Source: Roseateles subflavus
GTDB lineage: Bacteria > Pseudomonadota > Gammaproteobacteria > Burkholderiales > Burkholderiaceae_C
Assembly (NCBI RefSeq): GCF_030285365.1
Contig: NZ_JASVDS010000003.1
Span: 248,001 to 312,000 of the forward strand
DNA length: 64,000 nucleotides
Direction: 5' to 3'
Both the position numbers and the translations under genes were made by a program. The notes beneath the pieces are model-generated. The model was given only the letters and a program-made list of their open reading frames with translations. It made no database searches and had not been told where the DNA came from. Below, piece by piece: positions 27,254 to 41,896 of the stretch. Each line of letters opens with the position of its first letter. The first letter of the stretch is position 1.

Positions 27254-30200
27254 ATGAGGAATTACCTTCAACAACACCTGGGCCGTTGGCTCATGGCGCT
27301 GCTGGCCATGACGATGAGTCTTGGCCTGGTGGCCTGTGGCGGCGGTGGCGGTAGCTCGGGCGGCTCGCTCTACCCGGGGGCCAACAGCGCGACGCTCAGC
27401 ATGAGCCTGTCCGGCACGACGGTCTCCAACGCCTCCAAGGTGACGGCGACGGCGACGCTGCGTGACGCCAACGGCGCGGCCATTCCCAACCAGGTCGTCA
27501 ACTTCACCTTCTCCAAGGGTGGTCTGGCGGACCTGAGTGTGGCCAGCGCACTGACGGACGCCAATGGCAGGGCCGTGGTCATCCTGTCGCCCGCCGCGGC
27601 CGGGGAGTCGGGTGCTGATACCGTGGTGGCGACCGTCGCCTACGGTGGCGCGACCCTCAGCTCCTCCGGCAGCTTCTCCGTGATCGGTGCAGCCTCGGGC
27701 GCAGCCGCGCTGTCGGTGACGCTGTCCTCCCCGAACATCACGGGCAGCAAGAGCGCTTCCGTGACGGCCACGCTGAAGGATGCCCAGGGCAATCCGGTGG
27801 CCGGCCAGGTCGTCAACTTCAGCTTCGGCAGCGGCGTGGGTGCCCTCGCTCAGCTGAGCTCCAACACGGCACTGACGGACGGCAACGGCACGGCCAGCGT
27901 GCTGCTGACGGCCGCCAGCACGGACATCACGGGTGCTGATACCGTGATCGCGACGGTCACGTACGGCGGCAAGTCGCTGTCTGACAACAAGGGCTTCCAG
28001 GTCACGGCCACGTCGACCTCCACCGCCGCACTGACGGTGGCCCTGTCCTCCAACAGCTTGACCTCCAAGTCGTCGATCACTGCGACGGCCACGCTGAAGG
28101 ACGCCAGCGGCGTCGGCATCGCCAACCAGGTGATCGCCTTCAGCCTGGGCGCGACGGTGGCTCAGCTGAGCCAGGTGCAGGCCCTGACGGACGCCAACGG
28201 CAATGCCGTGGTCGTTCTGACGACGTCGGGCACCCAGCCGGGCGCCGACACGCTCAAGGCCTCGATCAGCTACAACAATCGCGTGCTGTCCAGCCAGGTC
28301 AACTTCGCGGTGGTGGGCACCTCCACCACGTCCGCTTCGCTGGCGCTGAGTCTGTCCAGCGCGATCGTCACGGCTGGCTCGCCGGCCACGGTCACGGCCG
28401 TCCTGAAGGATGGCAGCGGTGCGCCGATTCCCGGCCAGGTGGTCAGTTTCAGCACCCAGCGCGGCTTCGGCCTGCTGAGTGCCGTGACGGCGCTGACGGA
28501 CGCCACGGGCACGGCCGCCGTGACCCTGGCTCCGGCCAATGCGACGTCGGCCGCCGCTGACAGCGTGAGCGCGTCCACCACGGTGGGCAGCCAGACCGTG
28601 ACGTCCAACATCGTCGGCTTCCAGCTGACCGCGACGGTCGTGGGCATCGAGTCCTTCACGTCTGACGTTCCGGCTGGCAGCAAGCTGGCGGCCAACGGGT
28701 CCTCGATCATCACCGTCAAGCTCTCCGGCACGGCCGGAACGGTGCCGGTGCAGCTGACGCTGGCTTCCCAGTGCGCGGCACAGAACCCGATCAAGGCCAC
28801 GTTGACGCCGACTACCGCGACGACCACCAATGGCGTCGCCACCTTCACCTACCAGGATCTGGGTTGCGGCGCCAAGCAGGCCAGTGACACGCTGAGCCTG
28901 CAGGTGGTGGGCAGCACGGTGAGCGGCTCGCTGACCATTCCGATCGCTGCGCCCTCCGTGGCGGGCATCACCTTCGTGTCGGCCTCGCCGTCGCTGCTGT
29001 ACCTGTCGACGGCCGGCTATCCCCCGACCAACTCGACGGTCATCTTCCAGGTCAACGACGGCAATGGCGCCGGCCTGGCGGGCAAGCTCGTGAAGCTCAC
29101 CCCGACCACGACGGTGGGCGGGCTGACGGTGGACGGTCGGACCGCGGTCGGTGGTGTGCTGCCCGTGATCGACAAGACGACGGACAGCAATGGCCAGGTC
29201 CGCGTACTGGTCAATTCCGGCACCGTGCCGACCCCTGTGGCGATCCGTGCGACCTACACCTCGGATGACGGCACGCAGAGCTTCTCCTCCGTGTCGGCCA
29301 ATCTGTCGATCGCCGTGGGTCTCCCGACGCAGTCGCGGTTCTCGCTGTCCCAGAAGTTCCTGAACATCGAAGGCTATGACCTCGACGGCACGACCAACAC
29401 CTACTCCGCGGTGGTGGCCGACCGTCTGGGCAACCCGGTGCCTCCGACGACCGTCGTCAACTTCGTCAACACGCTGGGCCAGGTGCTGACGTCGCCCTCG
29501 ACCGGCTCGTCGACGGCGCTGTCGACCGTGTCGGCGAACTCGATCTCGGGCGGTCAGCGTCCTCCCCTCTGGGATGGCCGTGTGACGACGCTCGCCTACG
29601 CCATCGGCGAGGAGAGCTTCCTGGATCTGAACGGGGACAACCAGTTCAACGTGGGCGAGGACTACGAAGACCTGGGTGATCCCTACCTGGACAACAAGTT
29701 CCGCGGCTTCTACGCCCCCGACCTGCAGACCATCCCCTACGGTGGCGGCACGTCGGCCTGCTTCAACGCCGCGACGGCCCCGTTCCAACGCTATGACGGC
29801 ACCAACGGTTCCGTCGGCACACCGCGTCCCATCGTGCCCTCGAAGCCGCTGACCTGCTCGGCCAACTGGGGCAAGGCGTTCGTGCGTGCTGCGGTGCAGA
29901 CGGTGTGGTCGACCTCCAAGGCTCGTCTGACCTGGGGTACCGCGCTGCCGAGCGGCGTCTTCCGTCCGGCTGCCGGCACCTGCCCGGTGCCCCGCACCGT
30001 GCCTTATGGCTACACCGCGACGACGGCCGGTACCGTGCTGAACAAGTCGGTCTACGACCTGAATGGCACGACCGTTTACAACGCCGGTGTGACGGGCTCC
30101 CTGTTGTTTGAAGTGGCGGATGCCAATCCCAACTTCTACAACCCGATGGCGGCGGGCACGGTGGTGTCGACGACCACCACCGCAGGCATGTCTGCGACGG

Positions 30201-30382
30201 TGGTGGGTGGCACGGTGCCGAACTCGTTGCAACCGACGGGCACGGTGGTGAACTACACCTTCACCACGGCCAGCAGCGGCACGATCACGATCACCGTGCA
30301 GTCGCCTAGCGGTCTGCAGACCCTGTTCACGGTGAATGTGGACCTTGGCGCCCCTCCGGGTGGCTACGTCGCCTGCCCTTGA
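27254..30382 (+). CDS. Large lipoprotein with bacterial Ig-like (Big_1) repeats
   Basis: A 1042-residue surface-type protein. The lipobox LVAC puts the acylated Cys at residue 28, followed by a Gly/Ser spacer. Four Big_1/invasin-type repeats of about 105 residues follow (about 45-460), each with ATLKDA-G-PI-GQVVNF and ALTDA-G-A-V patterns. Two more divergent beta domains follow. The C-terminal part of about 300 residues is not recognised; it holds an EF-hand-like loop D791-L-N-G-D-N-Q-F-N-V-G-E802. Invasin-like proteins act as adhesins or stalks, but that role is inference here. The gene sits between pilQ and aroK, usually neighbours, with a GGAG site before the ATG; a link to pilus function is suggested only by position. 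Confidence 0.85.
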   Translation: MRNYLQQHLGRWLMALLAMTMSLGLVACGGGGGSSGGSLYPGANSATLSMSLSGTTVSNASKVTATATLRDANGAAIPNQVVNFTFSKGGLADLSVASALTDANGRAVVILSPAAAGESGADTVVATVAYGGATLSSSGSFSVIGAASGAAALSVTLSSPNITGSKSASVTATLKDAQGNPVAGQVVNFSFGSGVGALAQLSSNTALTDGNGTASVLLTAASTDITGADTVIATVTYGGKSLSDNKGFQVTATSTSTAALTVALSSNSLTSKSSITATATLKDASGVGIANQVIAFSLGATVAQLSQVQALTDANGNAVVVLTTSGTQPGADTLKASISYNNRVLSSQVNFAVVGTSTTSASLALSLSSAIVTAGSPATVTAVLKDGSGAPIPGQVVSFSTQRGFGLLSAVTALTDATGTAAVTLAPANATSAAADSVSASTTVGSQTVTSNIVGFQLTATVVGIESFTSDVPAGSKLAANGSSIITVKLSGTAGTVPVQLTLASQCAAQNPIKATLTPTTATTTNGVATFTYQDLGCGAKQASDTLSLQVVGSTVSGSLTIPIAAPSVAGITFVSASPSLLYLSTAGYPPTNSTVIFQVNDGNGAGLAGKLVKLTPTTTVGGLTVDGRTAVGGVLPVIDKTTDSNGQVRVLVNSGTVPTPVAIRATYTSDDGTQSFSSVSANLSIAVGLPTQSRFSLSQKFLNIEGYDLDGTTNTYSAVVADRLGNPVPPTTVVNFVNTLGQVLTSPSTGSSTALSTVSANSISGGQRPPLWDGRVTTLAYAIGEESFLDLNGDNQFNVGEDYEDLGDPYLDNKFRGFYAPDLQTIPYGGGTSACFNAATAPFQRYDGTNGSVGTPRPIVPSKPLTCSANWGKAFVRAAVQTVWSTSKARLTWGTALPSGVFRPAAGTCPVPRTVPYGYTATTAGTVLNKSVYDLNGTTVYNAGVTGSLLFEVADANPNFYNPMAAGTVVSTTTTAGMSATVVGGTVPNSLQPTGTVVNYTFTTASSGTITITVQSPSGLQTLFTVNVDLGAPPGGYVACP

Positions 30383-30392
30383 TCAGCGTCCC

Positions 30393-30968
30393 TTGATCAT
30401 TTCTCTCGTCGGCATGCCCGGCGGTGGCAAGTCCACCGTCGGGCGTAGTCTTTCCCGACAGGCCGGGATGCGATTCGTCGACTCGGACACCGAGATCGAA
30501 AAGCAACTCGGCGAGAGCATCCGCAGCTTCTTTGATCGTGAAGGCGAGGCGAAGTTCCGGGACATCGAGCAGGCCGTGATCGCCGATCTGCTCCAGCGTT
30601 CCGGCGACATCGTGCTGGCCACGGGCGGCGGGGCGGTGCTGCGGGAGCCCAACCGGCTGGCCTTGCGGCAGAGTTCCACGGTGCTGTACCTGCGCTCGAC
30701 GCCGGAAGAGCTTTTCCGGCGCCTGCGGCACGACACGCAGCGCCCGCTGCTCCAGGTCCGGGACCCCCTGCAGAAGTTGCGCGAGCTCTACGCGCAGCGC
30801 GATCCCTTGTACCGCGCGACGGCGCACTACACCATCGAAGTGGGGCGGCCTTCCGTGGCCACCCTGGTGAACATGGTGCTGATGCAGCTCGAGCTGGCGG
30901 GTCTCATCTCGGCCGAACGCGTGGCGGCCACCGTGGGCGCCACCCGTCTGGACGAGGCGCAAGACTGA
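30393..30968 (+). CDS. aroK: Shikimate kinase (AroK)
   Basis: Phosphorylates shikimate at the 3-position with ATP in the chorismate pathway. The P-loop [12 protein letters not shown], shikimate-binding [17 protein letters not shown] and the lid [10 protein letters not shown] are all present in 191 residues. TTG at 30393 is chosen because the protein then begins [15 protein letters not shown], the normal N-terminus, ten bases after the preceding stop. ATG at 30336 would overlap the lipoprotein gene by 47 bases and add unrelated residues. Followed by aroB. Confidence 0.93.
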   Translation: MIISLVGMPGGGKSTVGRSLSRQAGMRFVDSDTEIEKQLGESIRSFFDREGEAKFRDIEQAVIADLLQRSGDIVLATGGGAVLREPNRLALRQSSTVLYLRSTPEELFRRLRHDTQRPLLQVRDPLQKLRELYAQRDPLYRATAHYTIEVGRPSVATLVNMVLMQLELAGLISAERVAATVGATRLDEAQD

Positions 30969-31020
30969 GCTTGGCATGCGCGAAGGCGGGCCTTGTGGGC
31001 CGGCCGTACACTTGGGACGC

Positions 31021-32163
31021 ATGACTGCCCCTTCCACACTCTCGAACGCCGTCGCGCCTGCGTCGGCCGACGCCGCGCGGGTCCGGCGCGTCCCCATCGC
31101 CCTTGAAGACCGGAGCTACGACATCCACATCGGCAATGGCCTGCTGGAGGACGCGGCGAGCTGGAGCGGGCTGCCCAAGGCGCGCTGTGCCCTCATCGTC
31201 AGCAATGACACCGTGGCGCCGCTGTACCTGGAGACCGTCGCGGCGCGGCTGCGCCCGCACTATGCCCAGGTCCTGTCCGTCGTGCTGCCGGACGGCGAGG
31301 CGTACAAGGGCTGGGATGCCATCGAGCGCATTGCCTCCACGCTGCTGGAGGCCGCGGCCGACCGCAAGACGGTGCTGTTCGCACTGGGCGGCGGCGTGAT
31401 CGGCGACATGACGGGCTTTGCTGCGGCCATCTACATGCGCGGCGTGCCGTTTGTGCAGATCCCGACCACGCTGCTGGCCCAGGTCGATTCGTCCGTCGGG
31501 GGCAAGACCGCCATCAATCATGCGCTGGGCAAGAACATGCTCGGCGCCTTCTACCAGCCGCTGCGGGTGCTGGCCGACCTGGACACGCTCAAGACGCTGC
31601 CCGACCGCGAGCTCTCGGCCGGTCTGGCCGAGGTGATCAAGTACGGGCCCATTGCGGACGCCGCCTTCCTGGATTGGCTCGAGGCCCACATGGACGCACT
31701 CCGCGCCCGGGATCCGGCGGCGCTGGCCCATGCCGTTCAGCGCAGCTGCGAGATCAAGGCCTGGGTCGTCGGGCAGGATGAACGGGAGTCGGGGCTGCGT
31801 GCCATCCTGAACTTCGGGCATACCTTCGGACATGCCATCGAGACTGGCCTCGGCTATGGCGAGTGGTTGCATGGCGAAGCCGTCGGCTGCGGCATGGTCA
31901 TGGCCAGCGACCTGTCGGTGCGGCTCGGGCTGATGCCGGCGGCCTTCCTGGATCGCATGCGCACCCTCATCGAGCGCGCTGGCCTGCCCGTGACCGCTCC
32001 CGCCGGCATCGGCGTCGAACGCTTCATGGCGCTGATGCGGGTGGACAAGAAGGCCGAGGACGGCGAGATCCGCTTCGTGCTGATCGAGAGCCTGGGCCGC
32101 GCCGTGATGCGCAGTGCGCCGGACGCCCTGGTGGCCGAGGTCATCCGGCAGCACAGCGCCTGA
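31021..32163 (+). CDS. aroB: 3-dehydroquinate synthase (AroB)
   Basis: NAD- and metal-dependent enzyme that cyclises DAHP to 3-dehydroquinate, the second step of the shikimate pathway. The 380 residues contain [39 protein letters not shown] and the metal ligands in [12 protein letters not shown] 31021 gives a 20-residue extension before the conserved start; upstream frame is not conserved. The aroK-aroB pair is standard. Confidence 0.97.
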   Translation: MTAPSTLSNAVAPASADAARVRRVPIALEDRSYDIHIGNGLLEDAASWSGLPKARCALIVSNDTVAPLYLETVAARLRPHYAQVLSVVLPDGEAYKGWDAIERIASTLLEAAADRKTVLFALGGGVIGDMTGFAAAIYMRGVPFVQIPTTLLAQVDSSVGGKTAINHALGKNMLGAFYQPLRVLADLDTLKTLPDRELSAGLAEVIKYGPIADAAFLDWLEAHMDALRARDPAALAHAVQRSCEIKAWVVGQDERESGLRAILNFGHTFGHAIETGLGYGEWLHGEAVGCGMVMASDLSVRLGLMPAAFLDRMRTLIERAGLPVTAPAGIGVERFMALMRVDKKAEDGEIRFVLIESLGRAVMRSAPDALVAEVIRQHSA

Positions 32164-32191
32164 CCCCCGGCTTGATGAAGGAACGTTGCGC

Positions 32192-33322
32192 ATGCCCCTG
32201 AAGCCCTACGCCTGCCATGCCAACGCCTCCCGCGGCCGCCGCTTCGCGGAGCCTGCCGCGCCGACCCGCAGCGAGTTCCAGCGGGACCGCGACCGCATCG
32301 TCCACAGCTCGGCCTTTCGGCGCCTGGTCTACAAGACGCAGGTCTTTCTCAATCACGAGGGGGACCTCTTCCGGACACGCCTCACGCACTCGCTGGAAGT
32401 GGCGCAGCTCGGCCGCTCCATCGGGCGCAGCCTGGGGCTCGATGAAGACCTGATCGAGACCATCGCCCTGGCACACGACCTGGGGCACACGCCTTTCGGC
32501 CATGCCGGGCAGGACGTGCTCGACGACTGCATGAAGGCCCACGGCGGCTTCGAGCACAACCTCCAGAGTCTGCGCGTCGTCGACCACCTGGAGCAGCGCT
32601 ATCCGGCCTTCGATGGCCTGAACCTGACCTTCGAAAGCCGCGAGGGCATTCTCAAGCACTGCGCGAAGCGCAACGCCGAGCTCATCGAGGCCCGGGAGCC
32701 GGGCGGGATCGCGCGGCGCTTTCTGGACGGCGGCCAGCCCAGTCTCGAGGCCCAGCTCTGCAATCTGGCCGACGAGGTGGCCTACAACGCCCATGACATC
32801 GACGATGGCGTGCGCTCCGGCCTGCTGACCCTGGAGCAGCTGGAGTCCGTGCCGCTCGTCCAGCACTACCTGCGCGAGACGCTGGGCGTCTATCCGGCGC
32901 TCCAGGGCAAGCGCCTGCTGTTCGAGACCATCCGCCGGATGCTGTCTCAGCAGGTCTACGACATCATCGAGGCCAGCGAGGCGGCGCTCGCCGAGCACGC
33001 CCCGGCGGACGTCGACGCCGTGCGCCGGGCGCCACCGCTGATCCGCTTCAGCCCGGCCATGCGCCAGGCCAGCACCGAGCTCAAGCGCTTCCTTTTTGCC
33101 AATCTGTACCGGCACGCCCAGGTCCGCGAGACCCGCCACCGGGCCGAGATCGTGCTGCGCGACCTCTTCGCCGCCTATCTGCAGGACCGCCAGCAACTGC
33201 CGGCCGACGTCGCCGAACAGGCCGACCATCCCCGCGCCTGCGCCGACTACATCGCCGGCATGACGGACCGCTTCGCCCTGAAGGAGCACGAACGCCTGAC
33301 CGGCCAGCGGCTCTTCACCTAG
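32192..33322 (+). CDS. dgt: Deoxyguanosinetriphosphate triphosphohydrolase-like protein (Dgt)
   Basis: HD-domain dNTP triphosphohydrolase that removes triphosphate from dGTP and helps balance nucleotide pools. Metal ligands are visible as RLTHSLEV (His66), AHDLGHTPFGH (His95-Asp96) and the later DEVAYNAHDIDD. Its 376 residues match the shorter Dgt-like class. ATG 32192 has an AAGGAA site. It follows aroB by 28 bp, a usual betaproteobacterial order. Confidence 0.93.
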   Translation: MPLKPYACHANASRGRRFAEPAAPTRSEFQRDRDRIVHSSAFRRLVYKTQVFLNHEGDLFRTRLTHSLEVAQLGRSIGRSLGLDEDLIETIALAHDLGHTPFGHAGQDVLDDCMKAHGGFEHNLQSLRVVDHLEQRYPAFDGLNLTFESREGILKHCAKRNAELIEAREPGGIARRFLDGGQPSLEAQLCNLADEVAYNAHDIDDGVRSGLLTLEQLESVPLVQHYLRETLGVYPALQGKRLLFETIRRMLSQQVYDIIEASEAALAEHAPADVDAVRRAPPLIRFSPAMRQASTELKRFLFANLYRHAQVRETRHRAEIVLRDLFAAYLQDRQQLPADVAEQADHPRACADYIAGMTDRFALKEHERLTGQRLFT

Positions 33323-33328
33323 CGCGCC

Positions 33329-33355
33329 GATCTGCTGAATAATTGGGGACAGATC
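33329..33355. repeat. Left terminal structure of the REP-transposase unit
   Basis: Inverted repeat GATCTG (33329-33334) / CAGATC (33350-33355) forms a hairpin with a 15-base loop. Overlapping it is TAATTGGGGACAG (33340-33352), which recurs as its exact reverse complement at 34068-34080. These are the likely recognition ends of the transposase gene between them. Confidence 0.7.
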
Positions 33356-33385
33356 GAAGCGGCCGCGCGGCCGCAGGAGCACCCC

Positions 33386-34081
33386 ATGGCCCGACTGTCC
33401 CGACTCGCCCTTCCCGGCGAGGTGCATCACCTCATCCAGCGCGGGCACGACCAGCAGCCCATCGTCCGGGACGACGAGGATCGCCGCGCCTTCATGGAGG
33501 CGTTGCGCGAGTGTGCGGCGCTGCACAAGGTGGTGGTCCACGCCTATGTGCTGATGGACAACCACCTGCACCTGCTGGCCACCCCGCCCGCGCCGGAGAG
33601 CCTCAGCCGGATGATGCAGTCGCTGGGGCGCCGCTATGTCACCCGTTTCAACCGGCGGCACGGACGCAGCGGCGGGCTATGGGAAGGGCGCTTCCGGGCA
33701 TCGCCCCTGGAAGCGGCCTGGCTGCTGTCGTGCATGCGCTACATCGAGCTCAACCCAGTGCGGGCGGGTCTGGCCGAGCGGCCGGAAGCCTACGCCTGGT
33801 CCAGCGCTGCGCATCACCTGGGCGCCCTGCGCGATCCGCTGGTGCACGACCACGCCGGCTTCTGGGCCATGGGGAATACGCCCTTCGAGCGTGATGCCAA
33901 CTACCGCCGCTTCCTCGAGGAAGGGAGCAGCCCGGAAGAGGTCGAGGCGATGCTGGCCGCCGCGCTGCGGGGTTGGCCGCTGGGCTCCGACGCCTACCGC
34001 GCCCAGCTGGCCAAACTGACGGACCGCCCGCTGGCGCCGCGTCCTCGGGGCCGTCCGCCCCGCAAGACTGTCCCCAATTAA
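33386..34081 (+). CDS. REP-associated tyrosine transposase (RAYT, IS200/Y1 family)
   Basis: Single-domain HUH nuclease of 231 residues. The HxH metal motif is DNHLHLL (His60, His62), and the likely nucleophile is Tyr119 in MRYIELNPVRAGL, the RAYT signature. The start (MARLSRLALPGEVHHLIQRG) is the family norm and has an AGGAG site. These proteins are usually single-copy domesticated relatives of IS200 that process REP sequences. The flanks carry a perfect 13-bp inverted repeat; the right copy contains the stop codon of the gene. The frame is intact with all catalytic residues, so it may be active. It lies between dgt and gltB. Confidence 0.92.
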   Translation: MARLSRLALPGEVHHLIQRGHDQQPIVRDDEDRRAFMEALRECAALHKVVVHAYVLMDNHLHLLATPPAPESLSRMMQSLGRRYVTRFNRRHGRSGGLWEGRFRASPLEAAWLLSCMRYIELNPVRAGLAERPEAYAWSSAAHHLGALRDPLVHDHAGFWAMGNTPFERDANYRRFLEEGSSPEEVEAMLAAALRGWPLGSDAYRAQLAKLTDRPLAPRPRGRPPRKTVPN

Positions 34082-34129
34082 ATTGGAGTGTGGACTCTGG
34101 ATTTGCATATAAAGAGTCTGACCCCATTT
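34068..34129. repeat. Right terminal structure of the REP-transposase unit
   Basis: CTGTCCCCAATTA (34068-34080) is the reverse complement of the left end. It merges into a palindrome CCAATT-A-AATTGG (34074-34086). A second hairpin follows, GACTCT / AGAGTC (34093-34098 and 34113-34118), and then TGACCCCATTTAA, a variant of the left-end core (TTAAATGGGGTCA against TTAATTGGGGACA in reverse). Confidence 0.65.
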
Positions 34130-34137
34130 AATCGTTC

Positions 34138-34166
34138 TTGTCCTGTAACGCCTCGACGACTAATCT
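34138..34166 (+). promoter_or_regulatory. Probable gltB promoter
   Basis: TTGTCC (34138-34143), 17-base spacer, TAATCT (34161-34166); start expected near 34173, leaving a leader of about 80 bases. It begins within ten bases of the right end of the transposase unit. Confidence 0.5.
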
Positions 34167-34182
34167 GCACGGCAATCCTCCC

Positions 34183-34206
34183 GCGCTGCAGCAATTCCTG
34201 CAGCGC
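34183..34206 (+). promoter_or_regulatory. Leader hairpin upstream of gltB
   Basis: Nine-base-pair perfect stem GCGCTGCAG / CTGCAGCGC with a six-base loop, in the predicted untranslated leader, 46 bases before the gltB start. No T run follows, so it is not a simple terminator. Confidence 0.5.
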
Positions 34207-34251
34207 AGGCCCCCCGGGCCGGAGCCTCAGCCTTTTGCATGCGGAGTCGCC

Positions 34252-39030
<4,779 letters not shown>

Positions 39031-39047
39031 GAGATTAGGAGTACACA

Positions 39048-40523
<1,476 letters not shown>

Positions 40524-40555
40524 GTCGCACCGGGCCCCCGCCCGGTCCGCCTGCC

Positions 40556-40587
40556 AGCCGCCCCGCGTGATGCGAGGGCGGCTTTTT
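40556..40587 (+). terminator. Intrinsic terminator after gltD
   Basis: Stem AGCCGCCC / GGGCGGCT (40556-40563 and 40576-40583) with a 12-base loop, running into five T residues. Confidence 0.85.
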
Positions 40588-40711
40588 CTTGCCCGGCCGG
40601 CGCAGTTCAGGCGCACTTGTTAGCGGCCTGTTACACCGATTTGCCATTCGTCCGGGATCGGCGGCCGCTGGTCGGCCACTGTGGCATCGATGTGGAAAAC
40701 GCCCCTGGGCT

Positions 40712-40739
40712 TTGCCTATGCTTCGCCCGACACTAGGCT
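40712..40739 (+). promoter_or_regulatory. Candidate promoter of the minor pilin operon
   Basis: TTGCCT (40712-40717), 16-base spacer, TAGGCT (40734-40739), about 60 bases before the pilE-like start. Moderate match only; the rest of the 276-base gap after gltD shows no other clear signal. Confidence 0.35.
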
Positions 40740-40799
40740 CAGGTCCATGCTGCCGGCACTGCCGGGTGCGCATGGTGTCCGGATCAACCGCCTCGAACC

Positions 40800-41267
40800 A
40801 TGACCCACGCTCGCCCCTTCTTCCGCCGCCAGTCGGGCTTCACCATCATGGAGCTGATGATCGCCGTCGCCATCATGGGCGTCCTGTTTGGCATCGCGCT
40901 GCCTTCGTACAAGGACTATGTCCGCCGCGGCACGCTGCCCGAAGGCCTGTCCGCGCTGTCCGACTACAAGATCAAGATGGAGCAGTACTACCAGGACAAC
41001 CGGAACTACGGTTCCTCGGACGCCTGCGCCAATGCCGCGCCCGCCCCGGACTGGGCCAGCTTCGCGCCGGCCAACAAGAAGTTCTTCAGCTACGAGTGCG
41101 CGCTGTCGGATGGCGGCCAGGGCTATGCCATCACCGCCACGGGCGCGTCGGGCTCGGCCGCCGCCGGGCATGTCTACGTCCAGACCCACAAGGGCCAGCG
41201 GACCACGCAGTTCAAGGGTGAATCCGTGACGCGCGAATGCTGGCTCATGAAGGGGGACGAATGCTGA
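40800..41267 (+). CDS. pilE: Type IV pilin-like protein, PilE type
   Basis: Prepilin of 155 residues with leader ending RRQSG and mature start FTIMELMIAVAIMGVL (Glu5 present). The body YKDYVRRGTLPEGLSALSDYKIKMEQYYQDNRNYG is the PilE pattern. Paired cysteines near the C-terminus (YECALSDGG and TRECWLMKGDEC) form the D-region. As first gene of a minor pilin operon it is more likely a minor pilin than the major fibre subunit, but that cannot be settled from sequence. Confidence 0.9.
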   Translation: MTHARPFFRRQSGFTIMELMIAVAIMGVLFGIALPSYKDYVRRGTLPEGLSALSDYKIKMEQYYQDNRNYGSSDACANAAPAPDWASFAPANKKFFSYECALSDGGQGYAITATGASGSAAAGHVYVQTHKGQRTTQFKGESVTRECWLMKGDEC

Positions 41268-41878
41268 AGCCGCCTCGTCATCCGGGCCGCGGCCGCCTGC
41301 GCGGCTTCAACATGCTGGAGCTGGCCATCGCGCTGGTGGTCCTCGGCCTGACGCTTGCCGTGGGCCTGCCCAATGTGGCCGACTGGCTGCGGGACCTGCG
41401 CCTGCGTGGCGTGGCGGAGTCGCTGAAGACGGGGCTGGACAAGGCCCGGATGGAGGCGCTCAAGGGCAATCGCACGATGTCTTACTGGCTGGTGACGGAC
41501 AGCAAGTCCAAGGTGCCCGGTGCCGACTGCGCGCTGTCCGCGACGGGGCTGTCCTGGGTGGTCAGCGTCAACGATCCGAGCGGCGCCTGCCAGAAGGACC
41601 CGTCCACCACGGACGACCCGATGCTGGCGTTCCGGTCCGAGGCCGCGCTGGAGGCGGGCATGGTGAACGTCGCCGCGACCGCCTCCGACGGCAATGCCGC
41701 GGCACAGGTCACCTTCAATGCGCTCGGCCAGGTGCAGGGCGCCGGCATGATCCGCCAGATCGTCGTGTCGCGGGCGGACGGCAAGGGGCGGACCCTGCGC
41801 ATCATGATCGAGCCAGGTGGCAGTGTGCGCACCTGTGATCCCAAGGTCAGCGCGGCCGATCCGCGTGCCTGCCCCTGA
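41261..41878 (+). CDS. fimT: Minor pilin FimT/GspH family
   Basis: Prepilin-like protein of 205 residues: leader MLKPPRHPGRGRLRG, mature start FNMLELAIALVVLGLTLAVG with Glu5, then SLKTGLDKARMEALKGNRTM, the FimT/GspH helix. It has an AGGGGGA site and overlaps the pilE stop by seven bases. FimT-like pilins in some bacteria bind DNA during uptake; nothing here tests that. Confidence 0.88.
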   Translation: MLKPPRHPGRGRLRGFNMLELAIALVVLGLTLAVGLPNVADWLRDLRLRGVAESLKTGLDKARMEALKGNRTMSYWLVTDSKSKVPGADCALSATGLSWVVSVNDPSGACQKDPSTTDDPMLAFRSEAALEAGMVNVAATASDGNAAAQVTFNALGQVQGAGMIRQIVVSRADGKGRTLRIMIEPGGSVRTCDPKVSAADPRACP

Positions 41879-41896
41879 GTCGGGGCCGGAGTGAAC

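Noticed and set aside
27119-30232. Open frame of over 1000 codons antisense to the Ig-like lipoprotein gene
   Set aside because: High-GC DNA with repeated Thr/Ala codons keeps the opposite strand open. The plus-strand frame has a Shine-Dalgarno, lipobox and domain repeats; the antisense product is Arg/His/Gly-rich with no recognisable motif.
33359-33374. Perfect GC palindrome GCGGCCGCGCGGCCGC before the transposase gene
   Set aside because: It overlaps the leader just upstream of the Shine-Dalgarno and is easily produced in GC-rich DNA; no partner copy was seen at the other end.
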